Source: Rebecca billardiae RCC1528
Lineage: Eukaryota > Haptophyta
Length of the DNA stretch: 64,000 bases
Reading direction: 5' to 3'
NCBI GenBank assembly: GCA_965240325.2
Contig: OZ251224.1
Span: 2,418,001 to 2,482,000, forward strand
Both the position numbers and the translations under genes were made by a program. How positions within the stretch are numbered: the stretch's first letter is position 1; every line of letters starts with the position of its first letter. The notes below the pieces were generated by a model. The model worked only from the letters and a program-made list of their open reading frames with translations. It ran no database searches and was not told where the DNA came from. Of the stretch, positions 49,413 to 59,343 are shown in pieces.

Positions 49413-51541
49413 ATGACGTCGTCGATCACGTTCGAGGGGCTGACGATCGCGCTGCCGTTGGGCACGCGCATGGAGATCAAGGGGGGCACGCTTCAGCTGC
49501 ACATGTGCAACGCGACGGGCACGGTCGTCATCGCCAGGGCGGCCGACGAGGCGACTGGCGCGCGCGCGGAGCCCGCGCCGCCGCCCTCGTCTGGCGGCCG
49601 GCGGCCGGCGGCCGGCAAGCGCACGCCCGACTCGGCCATGCAGGAGCGCACGGCGAAGGCCGTCCGCCGGAGGGTCTCACGCATCCCGCCCAAGCCGCTC
49701 GACCGCGCCGAGCTGCCGCCGTCCGCCCCCCCAAACGGCCCACTCCCGCCGCCGAGCATCGACTCTGACGACTTTGCGCCGCCAGCCGACACGGACGTCA
49801 AGGCCGCCGCGCCGCTGGAGGCGCAGCTGACGGACCCGGCGTGGAGCGACGTGATCTCGGCTGTCGACGACGCGCGCCCCGCCCCCACCGCGGCCGCGCC
49901 CGTGCCCGCCCCCTCGGCCGGCGCGCCGCGGGCGGTCCTTGCGCCGCTTGGTGCGGACACATCGCTCGGGGCGGTCGCGCCGACCGTCTGGCGCTGGCGC
50001 AAGCTCGAGCTGGCGGCGGGTGGGCCGTGCGCGCGCTGGGGGCACACCGCGGCGCTCGCGAGCGTCCCCGCCGCGGACGGCTCCCCTGTGGTGCAGCCGA
50101 CCGTGCTGCTGTTCGGAGGCGAGTCGCTCGTCGGTGACGGCGAGGGCGGCGTCGCGTGCGCGGACATTTGGGCCCTGCCGCTCGGCGGCGGCGGAGGGGC
50201 CGCGTCGTGCGCCGCCGGCACGCTGGCGTGGCGCCGCGCCGGGCCCGACGCGCGCAGCGCGCCCATCTGGCACTCCGCCTGCGTCGCGCCCGGCGCCGAC
50301 GGCGCGCCCACCCTCCTGGTCATGGGCGGCGAAGAGGGCGCGCACGACTCGCGCCAGCCGTCCAACGCGCTCGTCGCCTTCGACGCGGTGCACGGCACGT
50401 GGTTTGAGCCCTTCGTGTCGGGCGCGCCGCCCTCGAAGCGCTCGGGGCACTCCGCGACGATCGCGCCGTCGAGCGGCGCGGCGGGCGCAGGTGGGAGCTC
50501 GATGCTCGTGTACGGCGGCACAGGACCGCGCCGCTTTGCCGAGCCGGAGATGTGGGCGATGGACGCAGCCACGTGGAAGTGGTCCGCGCGCGGCGCGGCA
50601 CGGACGCGCGCGGGGGGCGTGCACCAGGGGGCCGTGCGCGCGCGCGCCGACACGCCGCGAGATCCCCCGTGCCGCGCGTCGCCGCTCGTGCGCGCGCAGG
50701 CGCAAGCTCGGCTGCGTGGGCAAGCCGCCGTTCGCGCGCACCTACCACTCAGCCACGCCCATCTCCGGTGGGCGGCTTCTGGTGTTCGGAGGGAACGACG
50801 AGGAGCGCTCGTTCGGCAAGGTGCGGCGCCGCGGCGCGCGCGCCGACGCGCCGCGTGCTCGGCGCCCACGCCGACGCGCCGCGCCGCGCCGGCCGCGCGC
50901 GCGCAGGGCAAGGTGCACGTCTTCCACACCGACACGCACGTGTGGACACACCCGGATGTGTCGGGCGAGCTGCCGGCGGCGCGGACCGGGCACGTGGCCG
51001 TGCCGTTCGGCGGGCGGTACGTGCTCGTGCACGGCGGCTGGGACTACGGCAGCGACGGCGACAGCTTCGACTTCCGCGAGGACGTGTGCGTCCTCGACAC
51101 AGGTGGGCTGCCGCGCGCGCGCCGTCGCCGGCACGGCGCCCTGTCTTGCCCGCGCCCGCCCGCACGCGTGGCAGCAGCCTTGGCGGCGACTGATGACTCG
51201 GGAGCTGCGCCGCCGCGCCGCGCGCGCCCGCCGGCGCAGAGACGTGGGTGTGGTCCAAGGTCACCTGCCTCGCGCCACCCGAGGGCGCGCCCGCGCTGCG
51301 CACCGGGCACGTCGCCGTCGCGTGCGGCCGCTCGCTCGGCGTGCACGACGACGGCTGTGCGGGCATGTCGGACGAGCTGCTGCGCGCCGAGCCGATGATG
51401 CTGATGCACGGCGGCCGGAGCGACGGCGACGAGGCGCTGGCCGACGCGTGGGTCCTCCAGCCGCTGCTCGATGCGGACGAGGAAGAGCCGTGCGGGGGTT
51501 CAGCGCCGGGCGCTGCCGAGGGCGCGCAGCAGTCGCAGTGA
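49413..51541 (+). CDS. Kelch-repeat protein, four exons
   Basis: Exons 49413-50581, 50700-50820, 50907-51102 and 51240-51541 join to 595 residues. Junctions are fixed by kelch continuity: TWKW|RKLGCVGKPPFARTYHSAT, ERSFGK|(GK)VHVFHTDTHVW, VLDT|ETWVWSKVT. All introns are GT-AG (118, 86 and 137 bp); the second acceptor could lie 6 bp later, removing one GK. The start MTSSITFEGLTI is followed by a Pro/Ala-rich linker, then about five to six kelch blades from ~residue 190, each with the R-x-GH, GG and W signatures (RWGHTAAL, VLLFGGE, RTGHVAVPFGGRYVLVHGG). A beta-propeller for protein binding is expected; no BTB or other domain is attached. The C-terminus is acidic and short. Confidence 0.85.
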
Positions 51542-51843
51542 GCACCCACTGCGCAGAGGGGAGACGGAGTGTAAGCGGCCAGCGGGGCGGGAAGTGCAGC
51601 CCACACTCCGCAGGCGACGGTCGACGTGGCATGTGTCGGTGTTGCGCGCAGGGTGGCTCACAGTCCGAGCATACCGTTAGGGCCACCCTGCGCCAGACCC
51701 CGCGGTCGACGACGGTGACGTCACTGTCGGATGTTCACACCGAGACACAGTGTACTTCATATGTGCCGACGGCATCGACGATGAACAAATTGGTTGATGA
51801 TGGTTTGATGATGTCGCGTCAGAGTAAATTAGTAAAATGTACT

Positions 51844-51845
<2 letters not shown>

Positions 51846-51883
<38 letters not shown>

Positions 51884-51907
51884 TGTCACACACACACACA
51901 CACACAG

Positions 51908-51950
<43 letters not shown>
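51846..51950. repeat. Compound microsatellite, (TC)n and (AC)n
   Basis: TC units at 51846-51875, a short TA run, then AC units at 51887-51950 with one interruption. It lies about 300 bp 3' of the kelch gene. Confidence 0.95.
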
Positions 51951-51953
<3 letters not shown>

Positions 51954-53861
51954 CTGACATGATATCGTTATAATATATATATATATGTATATGCGCGTGT
52001 GAGTGTGTTTTTAATAGTCAGATCAGGAACGACGAACTGATGTATATATATACGTCGTTATGGCCCGCGGTGCAGGGCGGAGCGCGCAGCGTGGAGCCCG
52101 CACCAGCGGGCCCGAACCACGTTTCAAAAAGATCTTTGATCAAAGAAAAAAGGGACGGGGCGGTGTTTTCCAGAGTGGGGAGACCGAGTTTCGATTTTTT
52201 GAGACCTCCTTACACATGGATTAAGCGTCGAAAAAGGTCGCGCCCGCCGTCTTGAATAGTGAACAGAGGAATCAACGAAACCCACGCCCAAGTGTGCCAG
52301 GCTGGGTAAATTTTGTGGGTAGACTCTCGTTCATGTGTGATAGTTTGCCTCTGCCTTGATGAATATGAACTTGGCTTCGCGGCGGTTGGTATCTAGAGTC
52401 TACAACCCGCAAGCCTTATTGAAAATACCCGCGCAGCTATTCGTTGCCAGCCCATTCCATAGTCACTGACTTACCGAGCTGGCGAGCTCAAAACCTGCCG
52501 CCGTCGCAAGCACGTGCGCAGGTTTCTTCGGGGGTGGCGAGCGAGCCGCGACGACTCTTGGTCCAAGGGGGCGCTCGATGGGCAGGTGCGCGTGGCGAGT
52601 GCCGAGTGGCGCCTGGAGCGCGCGTCTGCGGCGGGTCCCGACGGCCGTCGACATCGCGTTCGTGCCCGCTCACTAGTCACTCCGCACGCCCCTGCCGCGC
52701 CCTGTCGATGCCTGCGCGGCCGGCCGCGCGGCCGCGCCGCCGCCGCCGCAGCCGCCGCCCTGTGTTCGGGCTCTCGCAAGCTCGGGGGCAGCGGCGCATG
52801 ATGCCGGACTGATCGATCTCTGAGTCTCCGACTTCACCACACGCCCCCCTTGCCATGCCTCTCCGCCAGGGTCTCCCAGAACTCTTCTTCAGAGCAGGCG
52901 CAAGTCGAACTGGCCGCGGCCCCGGCGCCGTCGGCTCCCCGTGGCTGTCAGCTCCGCGTGGCCTGGGCGCCTGGCGTGCCCAGAGCTGGCCGTGCCTCTG
53001 CGACGCGTGCCGAGCCTGACCGAGGTGTGTCACCCCGTGCACGCGCGGCGCGCGCAAGCACCGGTGCTGCATGGCTGCTCGCACCGTGCTCCCTGGCTCG
53101 GTCAGTCAGCTCAGGCCGCGCGCGCCTGGTGTGCACGTAGAGTCGCGCTCATGCGTCGCTCACGCCTCGCGCCCGCCTGTCGGCCGTCGCGCAGGCGCGC
53201 AGGTCGAACCCTACTGACCTGCAGATCATCTACTCCTGCGCTGCTGGCGTCGCGGCGACGACGGTCAGCGGGCAGCGGCAGGCCCGAACGAACGGTCGAA
53301 TGCGCGGTCCCGCGCCGTCGGCTCCCTGGCTGTCAGTCAGCTCCGCCGGTGGCCTGGCGTGCAAGAGTCGCGCTCGTGCGTCGATCACGCCGAGTCGCAT
53401 CCGCCTGTCGGCCGTCGCGCACGCGCAGGGGGTCAGGTAAGGGCCGTCTGTGATGAGGGCAGCTCGGCCGACGACCGACATCCACACTCGGCGCACGCCA
53501 GCCGCCGACGCGCCCGCGCCCGGCCGGCCGGCCGGGCCGGCGGCGGCGCGGCGCTGGGCGGCGCGCCGCTGGATGGAGTCTAGTTACGTACGGGACGACT
53601 GCGACGGAGGGTGCACCGCCACCGCGGGCCCCGAACTACGTTCGTTCTACGGAAAAGGACCGCGGAACGCGGTCATTATCGTTTTATTTTTTTGAAATCT
53701 GAATAGCTCGATCCGTGGCTGGCCCTCATCTGTCACAGTGCCTGCAGAGCTCTGACACTTGCCGTCGGAGCTTACCGTTTACTAATACTAGTAATACTAT
53801 AAGATTTAACGTGCACACTTGCCCTTGCCCGGGCCTTGGTTCAGGCGTGATTGACGCCATC

Positions 53862-54275
53862 CAACACTGCACAAAGACAGTAGACACCGCCGCACACGGC
53901 ACAAAAACAGTCACAGACCGGCGCAGCAGGTGAGTGGCGCGTTGCCGCACCTTGCATCGAGGCGGCGATTGCAGCAGCAAGAACGGCCGCCCCTCGCTCG
54001 GAGGCACCTGCCGTCGTCGTTGCCAGGGAAGTCGCGAGCTCCGCCGATGGAGAGCTGCAGAAGCTGCTTGAGAGCTGTGCACGAACTGCGACGCAGTGCA
54101 CACTCCTTCATGAGACCTTCACCGCCGCCAGCTTAGGCAGGCGAGATTGACGCCCGCCAACTGTACCGAGTCTGAGAAAAGTATGTAGTAGTAGTACACA
54201 GTGACAGAGCTTCCAGTCTTCTCCGCCTATTGTCGGTCTGTTTTGTGGCGGTGTCTTTGTGCAGTGTTGATATGG
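53862..54275. repeat. Imperfect inverted repeat pair
   Basis: The left arm AACACTGCACAAAGACAGTA...CACAAAAACAG is answered by CTGTTTTGTGGCGGTGTC and TTTGTGCAGTGTTG on the right. The ~325-bp spacer has no clear gene. It may be a degraded MITE. Confidence 0.45.
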
Positions 54276-54844
54276 AGATAGTAACTGCTGTAACCGATGT
54301 TGAATGTCGCGGTCTACCCCCTCTGCCTCCATAGCTGCACGAGTGAAATACAGGCGCCTCGCTGCCAGGGCCAGTGGCCCAGACCCCTGCCCAGCTAGTA
54401 GCTACTGGGCTCGCTGACAGTCCCCTCCGTCCCCTTCCCCGCGCAGGGATCGGCTAGTGGCTGGCCCTCTGCCCACACTGGGGCACCCTAGGGGGTGCCC
54501 CTTCTGCCGACTCGGCTCAAACTCGATGATCTTGAATTGCAAGGCAGTGCACTGCTTGTACCTGGGACCACCCCACAGTGTTGGGCTTGTATGCTGTTGG
54601 AATGGCATACCCCCGCCCCCTCGTCTGGAGGCGGGCTGTCCACAGTGGAGTGGTGTCAAGGCACTAGGTGTCTCGGTCAGTGGTTTGAGGTTGGGTGAGG
54701 GTGGTGGTTGGTTGGGGGCTGGCCAGGGTACTGTTTTTTCCGGCGGCGCTACCATCGGCGACGGCTTCATGGGCGGTGACAGTTGGCGGGCGTCGATCTC
54801 GCCTGCCTGAGCTGTGTGCGTCTCTTATTCTTAGTAAACTGTAG

Positions 54845-54905
54845 GGCTGGAGGCTTCGGCCGCCAGCCTGATCACCCGGAGCCCGTTATAAAGGGAATTT
54901 TTTTT
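54845..54905 (+). promoter_or_regulatory. Probable promoter block of the 55 kb Sel1-MYND gene
   Basis: A GC-rich block ends in CCGTTATAAAGGG; TTATAAAG at 54886-54893 is a TATA-like element about 60 bp before the ATG. A T-run/A-run follows. The same block occurs inverted at 46921-46985. Duplication of a 5' flank supports a regulatory rather than coding role, but it could be a dispersed repeat. Confidence 0.5.
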
Positions 54906-54951
54906 TTAAAAAAAAAGGTCTCTGCGGACGGGTGTCTGGCAAGTTGCCGCG

Positions 54952-56637
54952 ATGGAGGGCGACGCGGCGGTGAGGCTGCTCCGACGCCGGTCGGGGCGGG
55001 GCGACGCGCGTGCGACGTTCATGCTGGCGAAGCGCACCGAAGAGGGCGACGGCGTCGCGCGCGATCTGCGCGAGGCGGCTCGCCTCTGCCGCATCGCCGC
55101 GGATCGTGGGCTTGCGGACGCTCAGCATTGGCTGGGCGATCTCCACGCCCAGGGAAGGCACGGGCACGAGCAGGATCTCGAAGAAGGTGTGCGCTGGTAC
55201 CGGCTGGCGGCCGAGCAGGGGTTTGCACCAGCGCAGTTCAAGCTGGGCGTGTGCTGCCGTGATGGCGCGGGCATGCCGCAGGATATGGCCGAGGCGGTAC
55301 GCTGGTACCAGCTGGCGGCCGAGCAGGGCCTTGCAGCCGCGCAGTTCAACCTGGGCTGGTGCTGCGAGAAGGGCGATGGCGTGCCCCAGGATATGGCAGA
55401 GGCGGTGCGCTGGTACCGGCTGGCGGCCGAGCAGGGCCTTGCAGCCGCGCAGTTCAACCTGGGCTGGTGCTGCGAGAAGGGCGATGGCGTGCCCCAGGAT
55501 ATGGCAGAGGCGGTGCGCTGGTACCGGCCGGCTGCCGAGCAGGGGCACGCAGTTGCGCAGTGCAACCTGGGCTGGTGCTGCGAGAATGGCGAGGGCGTGC
55601 CGCAGGATATGGCCGAGGCGGCGCGCTGGTACCGGCTGGCGGCCGAGCAGGGCCTTGCAGCCGCGCAGTGCAACCTGGGCTGGTGCTGCGAGAAGGGCGA
55701 GGGCGTGGCGCAGGACATGGCCGAGGCGGTGCGCTGGTACCGGCTGGCGGCCGAGCAGGGGCACGCAGTTGCGCAGTGCAACCTGGGCACGTGCTGCGCG
55801 GAGGGCAAGGGCGTGCCGCAGGATATGGCCGAGGCGGCGCGCTGGTACCGGCTGGCGGCCGAGCAGGGCTATGCACGGGCGCAGTACAACCTGGGCTGGT
55901 GCTGCTCGATGGGCGAGGGTGTGCCGCAGGATGTGGCCGAGGCGGCGCGCTGGTACCGGCTGGCGGCCGAGCAGGGCTACGCACGGGCGCAGTGCAACCT
56001 GGGCACGTGCTGCGCGAAGGGCGAGGGCGTGCCGCAGGACATGGCCGAGGCGGCGCGCTGGTGCCAGCTGGCGGCCGAGCAGGGCTACGCAGCCGCGCAG
56101 TACAGCCTGGGCTGGTGCTGCGAGAAGGGCGAGGGCGTGGCGCAGGACATGGCCGAGGCGGTGCGCTGGTACCGGCTGGCGGCCGAGCAGGGCCACGTAC
56201 TAGCGCAGCTCAGCATGGGCTCTTGCTGCCATAACGGCGATGGCGTGCCGCAGGATATGGCTGAGGCTGCGCGCTGGTACCGACTGGCAGTCGATGGCGG
56301 GCTCCCAAAGGCACACTTGGCGTTGGCGTATCTGCTGCTGCCGGGAGAGGGTGTGGAGCGCAACGTGGGCGAGGGCGTGCGGCTGCTGCGCCGCGGGTAC
56401 GAGCTTGACAGCGCCTCGGTGGATCCGAGCGAGGCGCTCAGCGACTTTGCAGGAGATCGCGAGGTGGCCTCCACTTGCTGCATGGTGTGCGCACAGTCGG
56501 GCCGTGGCGTGAGGAAGTGCGAGCGGTGCCACGTGGCGGTTTTCTGCTGTCGAGAGCACCTGCAGCGCGCGTGGCGGGTGCACAAGCCGCACTGCACCGA
56601 GTGGAAGCGCAATGCTGCAGAGTCGTCGTCACATTGA
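54952..56637 (+). CDS. Sel1-repeat protein with C-terminal MYND zinc finger (561 aa)
   Basis: ATG 54952 (MEGDAAVRLLRRRSGRGD) opens an intact frame with the family N-terminus ARATFMLAKRTEEGDGVARD. About 13 Sel1-like repeats of 36 residues follow, including two adjacent, almost identical copies (QDMAEAVRWYRLAAEQGLAA), and then an MYND finger at ~509-548 with all ligands present. It ends in a short Ser-rich tail. This is the best-preserved short copy and the template against which the damage in the 12.4 and 47.8 kb loci can be read. An adaptor role is expected from the domain combination. Confidence 0.92.
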   Translation: MEGDAAVRLLRRRSGRGDARATFMLAKRTEEGDGVARDLREAARLCRIAADRGLADAQHWLGDLHAQGRHGHEQDLEEGVRWYRLAAEQGFAPAQFKLGVCCRDGAGMPQDMAEAVRWYQLAAEQGLAAAQFNLGWCCEKGDGVPQDMAEAVRWYRLAAEQGLAAAQFNLGWCCEKGDGVPQDMAEAVRWYRPAAEQGHAVAQCNLGWCCENGEGVPQDMAEAARWYRLAAEQGLAAAQCNLGWCCEKGEGVAQDMAEAVRWYRLAAEQGHAVAQCNLGTCCAEGKGVPQDMAEAARWYRLAAEQGYARAQYNLGWCCSMGEGVPQDVAEAARWYRLAAEQGYARAQCNLGTCCAKGEGVPQDMAEAARWCQLAAEQGYAAAQYSLGWCCEKGEGVAQDMAEAVRWYRLAAEQGHVLAQLSMGSCCHNGDGVPQDMAEAARWYRLAVDGGLPKAHLALAYLLLPGEGVERNVGEGVRLLRRGYELDSASVDPSEALSDFAGDREVASTCCMVCAQSGRGVRKCERCHVAVFCCREHLQRAWRVHKPHCTEWKRNAAESSSH

Positions 56638-57007
56638 TGAGTCATCCGCAACTGATTTACTGCGTCATTTGCTCCGGGCCAGAGCTTCTGCAGTGACAGT
56701 GTGCTGCTGTGTGACTGGTCCCATCGTCATGATCGTGCTCTCAGTCATGATGACAGCTAGCTAGCTCAGCGGAGCCGCTCGGAGCTGCGCAGCTGACTCT
56801 GCTGAGGCCAGGACCGCCGCCCAGTGGCAGTGGCCAGTGGCGGCCCACCAATCGCCCGGATGGTGCTGCTTATACTTATAGTGCAGCAGCAGTTCGATCT
56901 TGAGTGAGCCAGCGCTGCTCATACAAGTCGTAGTTGCTCTGCTGCTACGACTCTACAGTATGGACGGCTGTCAACAAGTATACGCCTGTGAATACTGATG
57001 ATGTACA
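56638..57007. other. Intergenic region between convergent genes
   Basis: About 370 bp of mixed composition between the stop codons of the Sel1-MYND gene and the DHHC gene. No feature is recognised. Confidence 0.5.
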
Positions 57008-59191
57008 TCACTTGGCCAGCTCACAGTAGCGCTCACCACGGCGGACGGCGGCGGCGGCTTGCCTCGACGAGGCCGCGGCCACACGCGCGCGCCCGGCGCT
57101 GCCGCGCAAGCCGCCCGCACTTTCGACATCGTCTCCGTGCTCAGAGTCGTCGTCGTCCGCGTCCGCATCGTGGCCGTCGTCGCCATCGCCGTTGACGTGA
57201 GCGCCGTTCCCGGCGTCGTCGGCGGCGGCGCTCGGTCGAGCTCGCCTGTGGCTGCTGCCTTCCGCGCTGCCCGCGCCCGCACCGTCACCGCCCGCCTCGT
57301 CCGCCGCGCCGCCGCCGCGATGCCGTGGGACCAGCAGCGGCTTGGAGGCAGCCTGCTCGAGATCCTGCTCATCGACCTCGCTCGAGAGCTGGCTGGTCGA
57401 CGGCTGCACGACCGCGTCAAACGAGCCGTCGTCCTCCGCCCCGTGCTCGGCATGCGCAAGCTCGCGCGGCGTGCCTCTCCTGCCCCGGCGCAGGGCTTTG
57501 TTCGCTGCACCCGCAGCGCCCTCGCCCTCGCCGTTCGCGTCGCCGGCAGCGGCGTACCGCGCGGGCACGTCGCTCAGCTCGATCTCCCCGCCCGGCGTGA
57601 GCCGCGCGTCCTCGCCCTCGTCCGCGGGCCTCATCGGCTCCTCACGGCTCAGCCGCGCCGCCTTGAACCGAAACGGAGTCGCCCCTGGCTCGGCCACCGC
57701 CTCGAGCTGCGCCTCCTCCACGCCCTCGTCGAGGAGCTCGATCTCCGGCCCGTCCCGCCAGCAGCACACGTGCGCGCAGTTGGCGCGCGCGCCCGCGTCG
57801 AACGGGTTCCCGTCGTAGTACAGGTCCTTCACCTGCGCGCCGGGGCGGTGGGCGCGCACGAGCGCACACGCGCGCCTGAGCGGGTGGCGTGGCGCGTCGA
57901 GTGCCAAGGCTGACCCGGCGGCGGCCCCCCGTCCGCGCACAATGGGCCCCGAGCGCGCACGCCCGTGCCCGCACACGCCAGCGCGCGTGACGACGCGCCT
58001 CCCGCAGCCCAACTCTCCGCGCGCGCGTGTGTGTGTGTGCGTGTGCGTGTGCGTGTGCGTGAGAGAGGGGGCGCGGGGAGAGGCGCGCACGTTCTCATTG
58101 GTCGTCTCATTCACACAGATCAGGTAGCAGTGGTAGGTGCACAGCATGCAGAGCAGGACGCCGACGATGATGGTGTACAGCGCCAGCACGAACGCCGCCG
58201 GCGACTCGCCCACCGCCACGCCGAACGCCGAGAGCGAGTCCCCCTCGGCCGAGCTGCGCAGCGCCGCCCGCTCGGCGGTCCGGTCGGGCGCGGCACCGCC
58301 CCCGTCACCGGCGGCGTGCGGGCGAGCCCTGGGTGCGTGCGCGGAGGCGAGCACGTCCTGCGTGCGCAGCACGAGCTCGCAGATGCTGAAGCCGCTCACG
58401 TACGCGCAAAACGCGATGGTCACCACGAGAAAGCCGAAGAAGCAGCGGTAGTTGCCGCGTCCGACGCAGTTCCCGACCCACGGGCCTGCGCACGCGCACG
58501 CGCGGCGCGGCCGGCAGCGCGCGCGAGCCGGCCGGCGCGCGCGGGTGAGGCCGGTGTGCTCGGGCGCGTGGGCGCGCGGGCGCGTCGCGGGCGCTCGGCC
58601 GGGCCACCCATCGCGCGTGCTGCGCGCGCGCACGGCGCGCGGCGCGCACAGTGGTGGTCCCATTTCTCCACGCAGCGGTTGCACTCGCGGCAATGCGACG
58701 AGCGCGGTGGCCGGTAGATGCTGCAGGTGACGCACGGCTTGAGCACGAAGGTGCGGTTGCCCACGACGGCCTCGCGCCTGGCGTATTGCCCCCCTGCGCG
58801 AGGCGCGCGCGCCTCGTGCCCGCTCAGCCCGCGAGCAATCCGCTGCGCGCACCGCGCGCGTGCGCGCATGGCGCGCACTCATGGACTTGGGCAGCGGCGA
58901 CTCGCCCGACGGGATGGTGCCGGGGTCGAGGAAGGCGGTGAGCAGCAGTAAAGTGGACGAGCACGCGTATATCGCGATGCCCCCAACCATCACCGCCGGC
59001 GACAGCCGCACGGCGAGCTCTGAGCAGACCGTGAGGAAGAACACGATCGCAGGCGCGCTCAGCATCAGCACAAACGTGCGCAGCGCCGAGAGCTCCGGCC
59101 AGTTCCAGCGCCTGCTCTCCGGGCAGCATGGCGGGGGTCGGCCAGGCGTGAACGCGGTGCACACGGAGAGGCAGACTGCCGCGTCCGGCAT
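57008..59191 (-). CDS. DHHC-type palmitoyltransferase, four exons
   Basis: Exons 59191-58879, 58793-58650, 58485-58091 and 57832-57008 join to 558 residues. Splice joints rebuild family motifs: WDHHC is split as WDHH(T|GC)PWVGNCVG, and [17 protein letters not shown] restores the TTxE region and the NPFD-G-xxN element. Introns are GT-AG (85, 164 and 258 bp); the third carries a CA-rich microsatellite. Two TM helices in exon 1 ([35 protein letters not shown]) precede DPGTIP, the Cys-rich DHHC domain ([20 protein letters not shown]), then two more TMs. The enzyme transfers palmitate from acyl-CoA via the DHHC cysteine to membrane proteins, usually at Golgi or plasma membrane. The ~250-residue cytosolic tail is acidic (DDDD near the end) and holds a dileucine-like KPLLV. 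Confidence 0.9.
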   Translation of the reverse strand: MPDAAVCLSVCTAFTPGRPPPCCPESRRWNWPELSALRTFVLMLSAPAIVFFLTVCSELAVRLSPAVMVGGIAIYACSSTLLLLTAFLDPGTIPSGESPLPKSMSARHARTRAVRAADCSRAERARGARASRRGAIRQARGRRGQPHLRAQAVRHLQHLPATALVALPRVQPLRGEMGPPLCAPRAVRARSTRDGWPGRAPATRPRAHAPEHTGLTRARRPARARCRPRRACACAGPWVGNCVGRGNYRCFFGFLVVTIAFCAYVSGFSICELVLRTQDVLASAHAPRARPHAAGDGGGAAPDRTAERAALRSSAEGDSLSAFGVAVGESPAAFVLALYTIIVGVLLCMLCTYHCYLICVNETTNENVRASPRAPSLTHTHTHTHTHTRARGELGCGRRVVTRAGVCGHGRARSGPIVRGRGAAAGSALALDAPRHPLRRACALVRAHRPGAQVKDLYYDGNPFDAGARANCAHVCCWRDGPEIELLDEGVEEAQLEAVAEPGATPFRFKAARLSREEPMRPADEGEDARLTPGGEIELSDVPARYAAAGDANGEGEGAAGAANKALRRGRRGTPRELAHAEHGAEDDGSFDAVVQPSTSQLSSEVDEQDLEQAASKPLLVPRHRGGGAADEAGGDGAGAGSAEGSSHRRARPSAAADDAGNGAHVNGDGDDGHDADADDDDSEHGDDVESAGGLRGSAGRARVAAASSRQAAAAVRRGERYCELAK

Positions 59192-59343
59192 CGTGGCCCG
59201 CTCCGTGCGCACGCTCCGGCGAGAGGCCTACTGCCTACTTGCGTCCGCCGAGCAGCGCCACCATCAGTGGCAGTGGATGCACCGATGCAGGCGCCTGCGA
59301 CTTTCGCGAGTACCACTGAGCACAGTGGTGCTAATCTGCCCTG
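59192..59343. other. Promoter region of the DHHC gene
   Basis: 152 bp between the DHHC start and the left end of element C. Whatever promoter the DHHC gene uses must fit here or extend into the transposon. No motif is clear. Confidence 0.4.

Larger units (their letters stand above)
51542..54844. other. 3.3 kb gene-poor region
   Basis: No coding sequence is convincing. It contains TC and AC microsatellites (51846-51950), weak direct repeats (the block GCCTGTCGGCCGTCGCGCA occurs near 53175 and 53404), and an inverted repeat pair at 53862-53911/54237-54274. Short open frames near 54460-54810 lack recognisable features. Confidence 0.55.

Noticed and set aside
50582-51239. Unspliced reading through the kelch gene
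   Set aside because: Kelch blades jump frame at three points where GT-AG pairs restore exact motif continuity, so introns explain it better than frameshifts.
54457-54810. 117-codon plus-strand frame before the Sel1-MYND gene
   Set aside because: There is no motif, no repeat relationship and no support from composition; it overlaps non-coding sequence.
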